Below are positions 8,731-17,441 of a stretch of DNA of 64,000 nucleotides, one piece after another. The position numbers and the translations under genes are program-made. A model generated the notes under the pieces. The model had not been told where the DNA came from, did not search any database, and saw nothing but the letters and a program-made list of their open reading frames with translations. Source of the stretch: Mycolicibacterium gilvum (GTDB taxonomy: Bacteria > Actinomycetota > Actinomycetes > Mycobacteriales > Mycobacteriaceae); the NCBI RefSeq assembly GCF_900454025.1, contig NZ_UGQM01000001.1, positions 5,952,001 to 6,016,000 on the forward strand. The letters are read 5' to 3'. Every line of letters starts with the position of its first letter. Positions within the stretch are counted from its first letter, which is position 1.

Positions 8731-8744
8731 TGACATCAACGTCA
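8731..8744. promoter_or_regulatory. 14-base operator TGACATCAACGTCA
   Basis: TGAC, six bases, GTCA, 23 bases before the GTG at 8767. Matches the TGACnnnnnnGTCA family. GAGTAT at 8755-8760, six bases before GTG 8767, could be the -10 of a leaderless promoter. Confidence 0.5.
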
Positions 8745-8766
8745 TACCGCATGGGAGTATCGCACC

Positions 8767-9972
8767 GTGAGTATCTCCGCGCCGGAGCAGGAGCCGCTCT
8801 CGGGCATCAGCGTCGTGAGCCTCGAGCAGGCCGTGGCCGCGCCGTACGCGACCCGACAGCTCGCTGACCTCGGCGCACGTGTCGTGAAAGTCGAACGGCC
8901 CCCTGGCGGCGACTTCGCCCGCGGCTACGACCACACCGTCCGAGGCGAATCGAGCTATTTCTTCTGGCTCAACCGCGGCAAGGAGTCGCTGGCCGTCGAT
9001 CTCAAGCACCCAGACGGGCTGGCCATCGTGCACCAGCTTCTGGAGACGGCCGACGTGCTCGTCCACAATCTCGGGCCGGGCGCGGCCGCCCGCATGGGAC
9101 TCGACGCCGATGCGGTCGCGGCCTCGCATCCAAGGATCATCACCGCGACCATCAGTGGCTACGGGAAAGACGGCCCATGGGCAGACCGCAAGGCCTATGA
9201 CCTGTTGATCCAGGCCGAAGCCGGACTGTTGTCCGTGACAGGTTCGCCCGGCAACGTGGCGCGCACCGGTGTATCCATCGCCGACATCGCCGCCGGGATG
9301 TTCACCTTTTCGGGCATCCTCACCGCGCTCTACACGCGGGCAATGACCGGCGTGGTTCGGCCGGTGTCGGTGTCGCTGTTCGACGCGCTCGTGGAGTGGA
9401 TGTCACAGCCCCTCTACTACGGCCGCTACGGAGGCACTCCACCTCTACTCACGGGAGCGCGCCACCCGACGATTGCGCCGTACGGGCCGTTCATTTCCCG
9501 TGATGGCGACACGGTGTTGCTGGCGGTGCAGAATACGCCCGAATGGCAGCGCTTCTGCGAAGTCGTATTGGAAGCGCCCGAGTTGATCACCGACTCCCGG
9601 TTCGCGACGAATCCCGACCGGGTCGCACACCGCAACGAACTCGAGCCGATCATCAGCGCGACGGCCGGGGGCATACGCACCGACGCCTTCGAGCAGCGCC
9701 TGCGGCTCGCCGGTGTCGCCCACGCGCGGATGAACGACGTCGAGCAACTGGCGCACCATCCGGTGCTGACCGGCCGTGACCGCTGGCGCACGGTACGCAC
9801 CCCGGGCGGGGATGCAGACGCGTTGGCGCCGCCGGTTGCACTCGGTGGCGTCGAGCCTTCGATGGGTGACGTGCCCGCCCTGGGCGCGCACAGCAGAACG
9901 ATCCTGCGGGAACTTGGGTTTTCGCCCGAAGCGATCGACGGCCTCTTCGATGCGGGAGTGACGTCCGGCTAG
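8767..9972 (+). CDS. CaiB/BaiF family CoA transferase
   Basis: A 401-residue class III CoA-transferase-like protein: LEQAVAAPYATRQLADLGA at the N-terminus, YDLLIQAEAGLLSVTG with the expected catalytic Asp near residue 147, and a C-terminal GAHSRTILRELGF. Moves CoA between acids or acts as an acyl-CoA epimerase; substrate unknown. Start is GTG 8767 without a Shine-Dalgarno sequence, consistent with leaderless expression. Divergent from the racemase; its stop overlaps the convergent tandem TetR by four bases. Confidence 0.85.
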   Translation: MSISAPEQEPLSGISVVSLEQAVAAPYATRQLADLGARVVKVERPPGGDFARGYDHTVRGESSYFFWLNRGKESLAVDLKHPDGLAIVHQLLETADVLVHNLGPGAAARMGLDADAVAASHPRIITATISGYGKDGPWADRKAYDLLIQAEAGLLSVTGSPGNVARTGVSIADIAAGMFTFSGILTALYTRAMTGVVRPVSVSLFDALVEWMSQPLYYGRYGGTPPLLTGARHPTIAPYGPFISRDGDTVLLAVQNTPEWQRFCEVVLEAPELITDSRFATNPDRVAHRNELEPIISATAGGIRTDAFEQRLRLAGVAHARMNDVEQLAHHPVLTGRDRWRTVRTPGGDADALAPPVALGGVEPSMGDVPALGAHSRTILRELGFSPEAIDGLFDAGVTSG

Positions 9973-11309
9973 GTCGAGCGCCCGAAGAAGCCCCGCTTGA
10001 TACAAGTCATCAGCAAGGTGACGATCTCGTCGTCGTCGACGGGGTGGGGCAGATCCAGAGTGGCCTGCGGCACCCGCGTGACCAGCGCGCGCACGATCAG
10101 CGCGGAGACCACGGGGTCGAACGGGTAGACACCCGGTCGCCGGATCAGCATCCGTGCCGCACCGAGGTCCATGAGCACCTGACCGTGCTCGCCGATGCCG
10201 AGGACGGTGGCGTCGTCGGTGGCGCCTTCGGCCCACACGTCGATGCAACCGGAATACCTGTCGTAGAACTCGACGTAGGTGGCCAGCCAGTGCTGAAGCG
10301 TGGATTCGTCGGCGACGGGATCCAGCAGGGCGATCCGGTCCGCGAATGCCATTGCGGCACCGTAGATTTCGCTGGCGATAGCCGCTAGCAGATCCTGCTT
10401 GTCGCTGAAGTACTTGTAGAAGGTGCCCCGCGCCACGGCCGCGGCCTCCACGATGTCGTCGACGCTGGTACTGCGATATCCGCGGGCCCGGAACTGCGCG
10501 GCGCCCGCGTCGGCCAGCGCGGTCACGGTGGCCACCGCCCGCTTGCTGAGGTGGGCGGTGCGCTCGCTGATGGACAGTCCCGCGACGTTCGGTTCCTCAG
10601 GAACCTCCACCGCATCCACCTCGGCGGCGGGGTCGTTGCTGGCGCGCAGCCGTAGCGAGGTCAACACAGCGGCGGGGGTGTCGGGAAACAGCACCAACTG
10701 CAGGAACACCGACAAAGTGTCGACGGCATCCTTGGCGCTGCGGCCGTAGGCGCCGTCGGTGTGGACGAACAGGTTGATGCGGTGCACGAGGGCGGTCATC
10801 GTCATGGCCGCGATCTCAGGATCGATCCCTGTCACACCCGAGGCGGCGAGGCGTTCGGCCACCCGGTGGTTGTAGCTGCGGACGAAGCGGGCGATTTCGG
10901 GCCGGACGTTCGCGTCCGACGAGGCGATCGCCGTCCACTGGACGAACATCGTTGAGTACTTCTCGAACACCCAACTCCACTCGCCCAACCACCAATTGAG
11001 GTTGTCGAAGCCGACCTCGTCCGGCCCGAGAGGACCGATGCGCCGCGCCACCCGGAACAGCGCGCTACCGCATTCGTTGAGCAACTCGAGGAAGATCTCG
11101 TCCTTGCCCCTGAAGTACTGGTAGAGCGTGGCCCGCGACACTCCCGCCGCCTTGGCGATCGCATCGACCGACGTGTCGAAGTATCCGAGCCGTCCGAACA
11201 ACTCCAGCGAGACCTCGGTGATCCGGGTGCGGGTACTGGCACCACGGGCACCGATGGCAGGACTCGATGGGCCGTAGCTGGCCCGGCGGACGATCGATGC
11301 TTCGGACAT
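9969..11309 (-). CDS. Tandem-domain TetR regulator, Mce3R-like
   Basis: A 446-residue protein with two complete TetR units, against about 200 residues for an ordinary TetR. The first HTH is at about residues 25-75 (FDTSVDAIAKAAGVSRATLY, then QYFRGKDEIF) and the second at about 265-315 (RSTSVDDIVEAAAVARGTFY, then KYFSDKQDL). This is the architecture of mycobacterial Mce3R. It lies 12 bases after the hot-dog gene pair in the same direction, so it is probably cotranscribed with them. A regulator with two DNA-binding units could bind paired or unusually spaced half-sites; it is one candidate for the TGACnnnnnnGTCA sites nearby. Confidence 0.85.
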   Translation of the reverse strand: MSEASIVRRASYGPSSPAIGARGASTRTRITEVSLELFGRLGYFDTSVDAIAKAAGVSRATLYQYFRGKDEIFLELLNECGSALFRVARRIGPLGPDEVGFDNLNWWLGEWSWVFEKYSTMFVQWTAIASSDANVRPEIARFVRSYNHRVAERLAASGVTGIDPEIAAMTMTALVHRINLFVHTDGAYGRSAKDAVDTLSVFLQLVLFPDTPAAVLTSLRLRASNDPAAEVDAVEVPEEPNVAGLSISERTAHLSKRAVATVTALADAGAAQFRARGYRSTSVDDIVEAAAVARGTFYKYFSDKQDLLAAIASEIYGAAMAFADRIALLDPVADESTLQHWLATYVEFYDRYSGCIDVWAEGATDDATVLGIGEHGQVLMDLGAARMLIRRPGVYPFDPVVSALIVRALVTRVPQATLDLPHPVDDDEIVTLLMTCIKRGFFGRST

Positions 11310-11321
11310 GATGCGTCCAGC

Positions 11322-11771
11322 CTATGGTCTGGCTGGGCTGACGGCGCCGCTCGCTGTCGTGTTTCGCGGAATCAGGAACTCCGCCGAGCCGGTCACAGCC
11401 ACCCCGCCCGTTTGGCGGGTGGCCGCCAACTCCACTGTCACCCGGTCCGCGCCCGGCTCCTCGGTGACGTCAACGATCGTCCCCGAGCAGGTGAGCACGT
11501 CACCGGGCCACACCTGTTCACGGAAACGCACCCCGAATCGGCGCACGTTGCCTGCCCCGAGCCAATCGGAGGCGAATCCGGCCAGCAGGGCCGCGGAGAA
11601 CATCCCCTGCCCGAACACCGACGGATACCCCGCCGAGCGAGCGAATTCGTCGTCGTAGTGCATCGGGTTGAGGTCGCCGGACGCCCCGGCGTAGCGGACG
11701 AACATCTGACGGGTGAGCGGGCCGAACTCTCGTGCCGGCGCCGGCGTTTCCACCTGTGCTGCGGCGCTCAC
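11322..11771 (-). CDS. MaoC-like dehydratase subunit (catalytic hot-dog)
   Basis: A 149-residue hot-dog protein with the hydratase motif: RYAGASGDLNPMHYDDEFAR near residues 28-47 contains the conserved Asp and His of R-specific enoyl-CoA hydratases. Starts at GTG 11771, overlapping the upstream stop as GTGA. Together with the 11768 gene it resembles the two-subunit dehydratases of mycobacteria (HadAB- or ChsH1/ChsH2-like), which hydrate a 2-enoyl-CoA too bulky for a single hot-dog domain. Confidence 0.8.
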   Translation of the reverse strand: MSAAAQVETPAPAREFGPLTRQMFVRYAGASGDLNPMHYDDEFARSAGYPSVFGQGMFSAALLAGFASDWLGAGNVRRFGVRFREQVWPGDVLTCSGTIVDVTEEPGADRVTVELAATRQTGGVAVTGSAEFLIPRNTTASGAVSPARP

Positions 11772-12193
11772 TTCGCGGCCATCTCGATGAAGGTCGCCCT
11801 GGCCTCCGCCACGAGTGCTCCTTGTGGATCGCGGTATTCGGTGACGACGGTGGCGAACTGCATGGTGCCGCCCCGCTTACCTGGTTTGGAGAATCGCTCG
11901 ACGAGACGCTCCCGCGCGGTCAGGACCGCGCCGGCGGTGGGCACCTCGCCGTGGAAGGTGTATTCCTGCTCGCCGTGAAGCAGTCGCTTTCGGTCGAACC
12001 CCACATTGACGCGCACGCCGGGCGGCGCCCAGCGGGCGGCGGTGGTGAGGAAGGTCGGTGGCACGATCGCGTCGGGTCCGCGGAAGTCTGGGTTGTCGGA
12101 GAGCATGGCCTCGGCGAACTCCGCGATCTTGCCCCGCTCGACGACCACTTCCCACTGGCGGCCCTCGGTCTCGTTGCTATCACTGTCAGGCAT
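11768..12193 (-). CDS. FAS1-like MaoC dehydratase partner subunit
   Basis: A 141-residue hot-dog subunit related to HadA or FAS1-like dehydratase domains: GKIAEFAEAMLSDNPDFRG, then VPPTFLTTAARW and LLHGEQEYTFHGEV, without the catalytic Asp/His pair of its neighbour. ATG 12193 is chosen because CACTAT, a plausible -10 on the minus strand, ends seven bases before it inside the operator region, suggesting a leaderless start. The track of the frame extends to 12262 but through the promoter. First gene of the unit 12193-9969. Confidence 0.75.
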   Translation of the reverse strand: MPDSDSNETEGRQWEVVVERGKIAEFAEAMLSDNPDFRGPDAIVPPTFLTTAARWAPPGVRVNVGFDRKRLLHGEQEYTFHGEVPTAGAVLTARERLVERFSKPGKRGGTMQFATVVTEYRDPQGALVAEARATFIEMAAK

Positions 12194-12204
12194 ACCGGTC
12201 ATAG

Positions 12205-12219
12205 TGACCAATAGTGTCA
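12205..12219. promoter_or_regulatory. Operator TGACCAATAGTGTCA in dehydratase/ALDH intergenic region
   Basis: A 15-base member of the TGAC...GTCA family followed by GAAT on the plus strand. On the minus strand it overlaps the presumed -10 CACTAT of the dehydratase gene, so binding here would block that promoter. Confidence 0.5.
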
Positions 12220-12281
12220 GAATATCTTCTCCACGGGTAGGTTGATCTCTCATCATCCCCAATGAGCCGCTTGTCTGAAAA

Positions 12282-12299
12282 TGACATTGCTGCCAGAAT
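12282..12299 (+). promoter_or_regulatory. Operator plus extended -10 of a leaderless ALDH promoter
   Basis: TGACATTGCTGCCA is followed by GAAT, so TGC-CAGAAT forms an extended -10 (TGn plus nAnnnT). The ATG at 12308 starts eight bases after the -10. The same layout and the same eight-base spacing are seen before the P450 at 16170. Confidence 0.6.
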
Positions 12300-12307
12300 C
12301 GGTGCCC

Positions 12308-13741
12308 ATGGTCGAGTTGGCGGCGAGCTACGTAGCGGGAAAGTGGGCTGCAGGTGCACTCGCGGAAACTGTGGAGGTGACGTCACCGGCTACGGGCCAA
12401 GTGGTGGGCGCGATCGGCGTGGCGGGCGCCGAAGAGGTTGATGCCGCTGTCGTCGCAGCGCGTGCAGCGTTGGTGACGTGGAGGCAGGTCTCCCCCGCCG
12501 ACCGGGGCGCCGCGCTGGGCAGGCTCGCCGACGCGTTGACCGCCCGCAAGGGCGAACTGGCCGATCTGGCCACGGCGGAGATCGGCTCGCCGCGGTCGTG
12601 GAGCACCTTCGGGCAGGTCCTCACCGCCACCGGCGTATTGAAGGCCTATGCCGCGATCGCACCCGAGTATCCGTTCGTCGCCACTCGCCCCTCGATGACC
12701 GGTGGAACCGTGGAGGTACGCCAGGTGCCCATCGGTGTCGTGGGCGCGATCGTCCCGTGGAACACCCCGCTGTTCATCGCCGCTCTCAAACTCGGCCCCG
12801 CCTTGGCGGCCGGCTGCACGGTGGTGCTCAAACCCGCTCCGGACGCACCACTGGCCTTCGGCGTGCTGATGGAGGCGATCGAGCAGGCCGGCATCCCTGA
12901 CGGTGTGGTCAACGTCGTCAACGGAGGCACCTCGACCGGCGAGCTGCTCGTCGCGCATCCGGGGATCGACAAAATCAGCTTCACCGGATCTACGACGGTC
13001 GGCGCCAAGATAGGCGCGGCGTGTGGCACCAGAGTGCGACGCTGCAGCACCGAACTCGGAGGCAAGTCGGCGGCCATCGTGCTGCCCGACGCGCCGCTGG
13101 AACAGACGGTCAAGGGTCTGGTCGGCGGCGTGATGGGCAACAACGGTCAGTTGTGTGCCGCGCTGACGCGTATCCTATTGCCCCGCAGCCGATACGACGA
13201 GTTCGTGAGCGCGCTCCAGGTGGCCGTCGAAGCGCTGACCGTCGGAGACCCCGCGGACAGATCCACCGATATCGGTCCACTGATCAACGAAGCCGCTCGC
13301 GACAAGGCGGAAGGGTTCCTGCAGCGGGCACGGGACGAAGGAGCCACCGTGCTCGTCGGCGGCGAACGACCGAACCTGCCAGGATGGTTCGTCGCGCCCG
13401 CGCTGGTGGCGGCGACCAACGACATGGAGATCGCTCGCGAGGAGGTCTTCGGTCCGGTGGCCGTCGTCATAACGTACGACGACAGCGAACCGGACGCAGA
13501 AGATGCGGTCAGCATTGCCAACGATTCCCGCTACGGCTTGGTGGGCGCGGTCTGGTCAGCCGACGAGCAACGGGCCGCTGAGGTGGCAGCACGACTTCAG
13601 GTCGGCTCGGTGGCGGTGAACTCGACCGCGGTCCTCGATTTCGGCAGTCCGTTCGGCGGATTCAAGCAATCAGGCATCGGTCGCGAAGGCGGCCCCGAGG
13701 GCCTCGCGGGCTTCGTCGAATACCAAGCCATCATCCGTTAG
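12308..13741 (+). CDS. Aldehyde dehydrogenase (NAD(P)-dependent)
   Basis: A 477-residue ALDH-superfamily enzyme oxidising an aldehyde to the acid. VPWNTPLF (residues 149-156) is the cofactor-loop motif, ELGGKSA supplies the general base Glu249, and GQLCAA gives the nucleophile Cys283. The start at ATG 12308 is preferred over the upstream ATG because the promoter box would otherwise lie inside the gene. Nineteen bases upstream of the alcohol dehydrogenase, so the pair probably performs alcohol to aldehyde to acid oxidation. Confidence 0.88.
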   Translation: MVELAASYVAGKWAAGALAETVEVTSPATGQVVGAIGVAGAEEVDAAVVAARAALVTWRQVSPADRGAALGRLADALTARKGELADLATAEIGSPRSWSTFGQVLTATGVLKAYAAIAPEYPFVATRPSMTGGTVEVRQVPIGVVGAIVPWNTPLFIAALKLGPALAAGCTVVLKPAPDAPLAFGVLMEAIEQAGIPDGVVNVVNGGTSTGELLVAHPGIDKISFTGSTTVGAKIGAACGTRVRRCSTELGGKSAAIVLPDAPLEQTVKGLVGGVMGNNGQLCAALTRILLPRSRYDEFVSALQVAVEALTVGDPADRSTDIGPLINEAARDKAEGFLQRARDEGATVLVGGERPNLPGWFVAPALVAATNDMEIAREEVFGPVAVVITYDDSEPDAEDAVSIANDSRYGLVGAVWSADEQRAAEVAARLQVGSVAVNSTAVLDFGSPFGGFKQSGIGREGGPEGLAGFVEYQAIIR

Positions 13742-13760
13742 GCCGGAAGGAAATCACGGA

Positions 13761-14894
13761 ATGCAGACACAGGCTGCCGTGCTGTTTGAGCGCAACACGC
13801 CATGGTCGATCGAGACCATCGAACTGGACCCGCCGAGGGCGACTGAGGTACTCGTCGAGCTGCATGCCTCGGGCATGTGCCATTCCGACGACCACCTCGT
13901 CACCGGCGACATGCCGATCCGGCTGCCCTGCATCGGCGGTCACGAGGGTGCGGGCGTCGTCAAGGCGGTCGGCGACCACGTGTCCTGGCTCGCGCCCGGC
14001 GACCACGTCGTGTTCAGCTTCATCCCGTCCTGCGGCCGGTGCCCGTCGTGCTCAACGGGCCATCAAAGCCTCTGTGACCTTGGCGCAAAGATCTACTCGG
14101 GCATGCAGATTCACGACGGAACCGCACGCCACCACCTGAACGGCGAGGATCTCGCACTGGCTTGTGGTGTCGGATCATTCGCGCACCACACCGTCGTTCA
14201 CGAGGCGAGTTGCGTCAAGATCCCGGAGCACTACCGGCTGGACCGGGCGTGCCTGCTGGGCTGTGGCTTCATCACCGGATGGGGATCATCTGTCTATGCC
14301 GCCGAAGTCCGACCGGGTGACACGGTTGCTGTTGCGGGCGTGGGTGGCATCGGCGCCGCGGCAGTGCAGGGTGCACGACTGGCGGGCGCCCGCACGATCA
14401 CCGTCATCGACCCGTCGGAGTACAAGCGGGAGGAGGCGCTCAAGATGGGCGCCACCCACACGGCAGCGGATTGGAAAGAGGCGAAAAATGTTGTTGCCGA
14501 GGCGACTTGGGACCGCGGGGTGGACAAGTTCATCTGCGCGATGGGCGTCGGTGATGGTCAACTCATCGGGCAGGCGCTGGCAATGACGGCCAAACGCGGC
14601 AAGCTGGTGGTCACCAATATCCACCCGATGTTGGAACGCGAGGTCCGAGCGAACCTGATGGATCTCACGCTCACCGAGAAGCAGATCGTCGGAACCCTAT
14701 ACGGCTCGGGCAATCCACGGGCGGACATCCCGAAGATCCTGGAGCTCTCCAGTGCCGGACAGGTCGACCTGGATGCGATGGTCACCCGCACCTATCCCCT
14801 GGCGAAGGTCAACGACGGCTACGCCGACATGCATGCCGGTGCCAATATCCGTGGCGTGCTCATCTATCCGCCCGCCGAGGCCGCGCTGGGCTGA
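13761..14894 (+). CDS. Zinc-dependent, NDMA-type alcohol dehydrogenase
   Basis: A 377-residue medium-chain dehydrogenase. Catalytic zinc ligands appear in GMCHSDDH (Cys39) and GGHEGAG; the structural zinc lobe is CGRCPSCSTGHQSLCD; the Rossmann motif is GVGGIGAAAVQGA near residues 195-207. Overall it resembles the actinobacterial N,N-dimethyl-nitrosoaniline-dependent class, whose tightly bound NAD is recycled through mycofactocin, though this class call is from memory. GGAAGG ribosome site. Follows the aldehyde dehydrogenase in one operon. Confidence 0.85.
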   Translation: MQTQAAVLFERNTPWSIETIELDPPRATEVLVELHASGMCHSDDHLVTGDMPIRLPCIGGHEGAGVVKAVGDHVSWLAPGDHVVFSFIPSCGRCPSCSTGHQSLCDLGAKIYSGMQIHDGTARHHLNGEDLALACGVGSFAHHTVVHEASCVKIPEHYRLDRACLLGCGFITGWGSSVYAAEVRPGDTVAVAGVGGIGAAAVQGARLAGARTITVIDPSEYKREEALKMGATHTAADWKEAKNVVAEATWDRGVDKFICAMGVGDGQLIGQALAMTAKRGKLVVTNIHPMLEREVRANLMDLTLTEKQIVGTLYGSGNPRADIPKILELSSAGQVDLDAMVTRTYPLAKVNDGYADMHAGANIRGVLIYPPAEAALG

Positions 14895-14899
14895 ACCGC

Positions 14900-16000
14900 T
14901 CACGCCTTTGCGTGTACCGGTTCCCATCCACCGCCCTGGGCGGAGCGGTGCGCTGCGTCGATCACCGCGAGTGACACCAGACCGTCCTCGAACGTGGCCG
15001 CGGTACTGGGCTCGCCGTCGAAGGCGGGCAGCCAGTCCTCGAGCATGAGCGCCATCGCCCGACTGGCATGGCCGGCCAGGCCGGTGGGCAGCTGGTCCGG
15101 GTGGGCGGGTTCACGCTCATCCACCTGCAGCGGGGTCAATCCGTCATCGGTGGCCAGACCCGCCGAGTACCGTGCCGATCGAAGATCGCCGTCCCCGATG
15201 ATGGTGCCTTCGGAGCCGAACACCTCGAGGCGGTAGTGGTCGGCATGCGCACCCATCACCGAGACACTGAGCACCGCAGTCATTCCGGACGGCATCCGCA
15301 TGAGCACAGCTGCGGTGTCATCTGCGGTGATTCGCAAGGTCTCGCCGTCGGCGAGGTGACGGACGGGGTCGCTGACGGTGACCTCGGCACATACTTCCTC
15401 GGGCGCACCGAACAGGCTGCACACGAAGTCGAGGTCGTGCACCAGCATCCCGGCGAGGTAGCCGCCACCCTGTTCCCGGTCATACATCCAGCGCGCCTGC
15501 GGCGGATGGCTCGGGTGCCAGTAAGACGCGCTGCGGCTCACCCGTGCCAGGTACTGGTCACCGAGGAACCCCGAACGCACCCGATCAGCAACAGCGAGCC
15601 AGTCCGGATTCCAGCGATTTTCAAAGCAGCATGCCGTGGGTACGCCGGCTGCCGCGGCGGCACGCACCATCTCGCGGGCCGCCTCCGGGTCGCCGGCAAG
15701 CGGCTTCTCGCACAGCACGGGTTTGCCCGCGGCGAGGGCGGCCAGCGTCATGTCGCGGTGCAGCACCGTCGGCGTAGCGACGGAGATCACGTCGAGGTCG
15801 TCACGCTGGACGAACGACTCCCAGTCTGTCGACGTCTCCTCGATCCCGAGCTTGGCCGAGACGCGCTCCAGACGATCCGGGGTGCGGGCGCAGAGCGCAA
15901 CGGGCTCGAAGCCCGCCGCCGCCCGGAAACCTGGCACCTGTACGTGCGCGCCCCACCCCACACCGATGATGCCGACTCTCAGCGGGGTGCGGTCCGTCAT
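14900..16000 (-). CDS. Gfo/Idh/MocA-family oxidoreductase
   Basis: A 366-residue NAD(P)-binding protein. VGIIGVGWGAHVQVPGF at the N-terminus is the nucleotide-binding loop; CEKPLAGDPEAAR near residue 96 contains the family Lys; GGGYLAGMLVHDLDF carries the His/Asp pair of the active site. Usually acts on sugars, inositols or other cyclic polyols; here the context suggests a cyclic alcohol or diol, but that is inference. Convergent with the alcohol dehydrogenase, five bases apart. Confidence 0.85.
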   Translation of the reverse strand: MTDRTPLRVGIIGVGWGAHVQVPGFRAAAGFEPVALCARTPDRLERVSAKLGIEETSTDWESFVQRDDLDVISVATPTVLHRDMTLAALAAGKPVLCEKPLAGDPEAAREMVRAAAAAGVPTACCFENRWNPDWLAVADRVRSGFLGDQYLARVSRSASYWHPSHPPQARWMYDREQGGGYLAGMLVHDLDFVCSLFGAPEEVCAEVTVSDPVRHLADGETLRITADDTAAVLMRMPSGMTAVLSVSVMGAHADHYRLEVFGSEGTIIGDGDLRSARYSAGLATDDGLTPLQVDEREPAHPDQLPTGLAGHASRAMALMLEDWLPAFDGEPSTAATFEDGLVSLAVIDAAHRSAQGGGWEPVHAKA

Positions 16001-16055
16001 GTGCTCTCCTCGGCTGTCCTTTTGTCGATCGCCTCTTGGCGGACTCGACCACTAG

Positions 16056-16069
16056 TGACACTAATGTTA
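16056..16069. promoter_or_regulatory. 14-base operator TGACACTAATGTTA
   Basis: Lies 56 bases upstream of ATG 16000 and is one base different from the inverted copy before the extradiol dioxygenase (6695-6708). Suggests the two genes share a regulator. Confidence 0.55.
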
Positions 16070-16088
16070 GATATCGGTGCGGATCAAG

Positions 16089-16113
16089 GAGGGGAAAACC
16101 GCGCAATCCCCTC
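16089..16113. promoter_or_regulatory. Inverted repeat GAGGGGA/TCCCCTC
   Basis: Perfect 7-bp arms separated by 11 bases in the divergent region between the Gfo/Idh gene and the P450. Could be a further operator or a hairpin; no T tract follows it. Confidence 0.35.
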
Positions 16114-16143
16114 AACTAACGCCTACCCGACATTGCCTATAAG

Positions 16144-16161
16144 TGACATGAGTGCCAGAAT
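16144..16161 (+). promoter_or_regulatory. Operator plus extended -10 of a leaderless P450 promoter
   Basis: TGACATGAGTGCCA is followed by GAAT; TGC-CAGAAT is an extended -10. GTG 16170 begins eight bases after it, the same spacing as at 12308. No ribosome site is present between them. Confidence 0.6.
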
Positions 16162-16169
16162 CTAGAGCT

Positions 16170-17441
16170 GTGAGCGCGATCGACGTCGACGAGCAACAGT
16201 TCGCACCATTGATCGACCTGCGGTGGTGGCAGGAACATCCCGCAGAACGCCCGGAGATTTACCGGCGCCTGCGGGACGCTGGCGCGGTCTTCGTGCGGAC
16301 CAACCGGCCCGATGCTCCCCGCGCCCGCGGCTTTTGGGCGGTCGGCGCACACCGCGATGTGGTCGACATCAGCCGACGAGCCGACGAGTTCTGCTCCGGG
16401 CATGGCACCCAGATCTTCGACCAGACCGCCGAGATGCGCGAATACCGCGGGTCCATCATCGACATGGACGACCCCGAGCACATGCGGCTTCGCAAGATCG
16501 TCTCCCGCGGGTTCACCCCGCGCATTCTCGCCGAGATGCGTGGCTTGGTGGAGGAGACAACCGCAGAGATCCTGGACGAGATGCCCCGCACCGGGAAGTG
16601 CGACTTCGTCTCGGCGTTCGCCACGCTGCTGCCGCTGCGCATCATCGACAACATGCTGGGGGTGCCGCGGGAGCACGAGCAGTTCATCGTCCATGCCACC
16701 AACGTCGTACTCGGCGCCTCAGATCCGGAGTACGTACCCGATCAGACCGCGGCGGGAATCGGGGCGGCGGTCTCCGAGGCCAGCGAGCGGCTCATCGAAC
16801 TGCTCAAAAGTATCGCCGAAGACCGCATCGCCCGGCCGCGTAACGACGTGATCAGCAAGCTCGTCACCTCCGACGAGGAGAATTTGACGCCGCAAGAACT
16901 GGCGAAGTTCTTCATCTTGCTGATCGGCGCGGGCAACGAGACCACCCGCAACGCGCTCACGCACGGCCTGCTGATCCTCAGCGCGCATCCGGACCAACGC
17001 GACCGGCTGCTGGCGGACTACGACGAGTTGGCGCCGACTGCCGTCGAGGAGATTCTGCGGTATGCGAGTCCTGTGATCCACATGCGCCGCACCGTAACCC
17101 GCGACGGTGTGACGCTGACAGACGCGGACGGGCAGGTGACACACACCTTCGCCGCCGGGGACAAAGTAGTCGTCTGGTATCCGGCCGCTAATCGCGACCC
17201 CGCTGTATTCGCCGACCCCGAGGCGTTCGACATCGCACGAAAGCCCAACAACCACATCGCCTTCGGGGGACCCGGCCCTCACTATTGTCTCGGGGCCCAC
17301 CTCGCCCGCTTGGAATTGAAAGTGGCCTTCCAGATGCTCTACGACCGCTACCCCGACATCAGCGCTGCCAGCGAGCCGGTCATGCTGAGATCCAACTTCG
17401 TCAACGGCATCAAACACCTCGAGGCGACCTACACACCATGA
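16170..17441 (+). CDS. Cytochrome P450
   Basis: A 423-residue P450. Haem motif FGGPGPHYCLG with Cys373, I-helix AGNET at 254-258, and EEILR at 293-297. The N-terminal WWQEHPAERPEIYRRLRD resembles actinobacterial steroid/terpenoid-type P450s, but I do not assign a substrate. GTG 16170 is chosen because an extended -10 lies eight bases before it. First gene of a four-gene operon with ECH, DUF35 protein and SDR; overlaps the ECH start as ATGA. Confidence 0.9.
   Translation: MSAIDVDEQQFAPLIDLRWWQEHPAERPEIYRRLRDAGAVFVRTNRPDAPRARGFWAVGAHRDVVDISRRADEFCSGHGTQIFDQTAEMREYRGSIIDMDDPEHMRLRKIVSRGFTPRILAEMRGLVEETTAEILDEMPRTGKCDFVSAFATLLPLRIIDNMLGVPREHEQFIVHATNVVLGASDPEYVPDQTAAGIGAAVSEASERLIELLKSIAEDRIARPRNDVISKLVTSDEENLTPQELAKFFILLIGAGNETTRNALTHGLLILSAHPDQRDRLLADYDELAPTAVEEILRYASPVIHMRRTVTRDGVTLTDADGQVTHTFAAGDKVVVWYPAANRDPAVFADPEAFDIARKPNNHIAFGGPGPHYCLGAHLARLELKVAFQMLYDRYPDISAASEPVMLRSNFVNGIKHLEATYTP

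Noticed and set aside
11422..11438. ACTGTCAC inside the MaoC gene as another palindromic operator
   Set aside because: Only one half-site, inside coding sequence, with no matching second arm.
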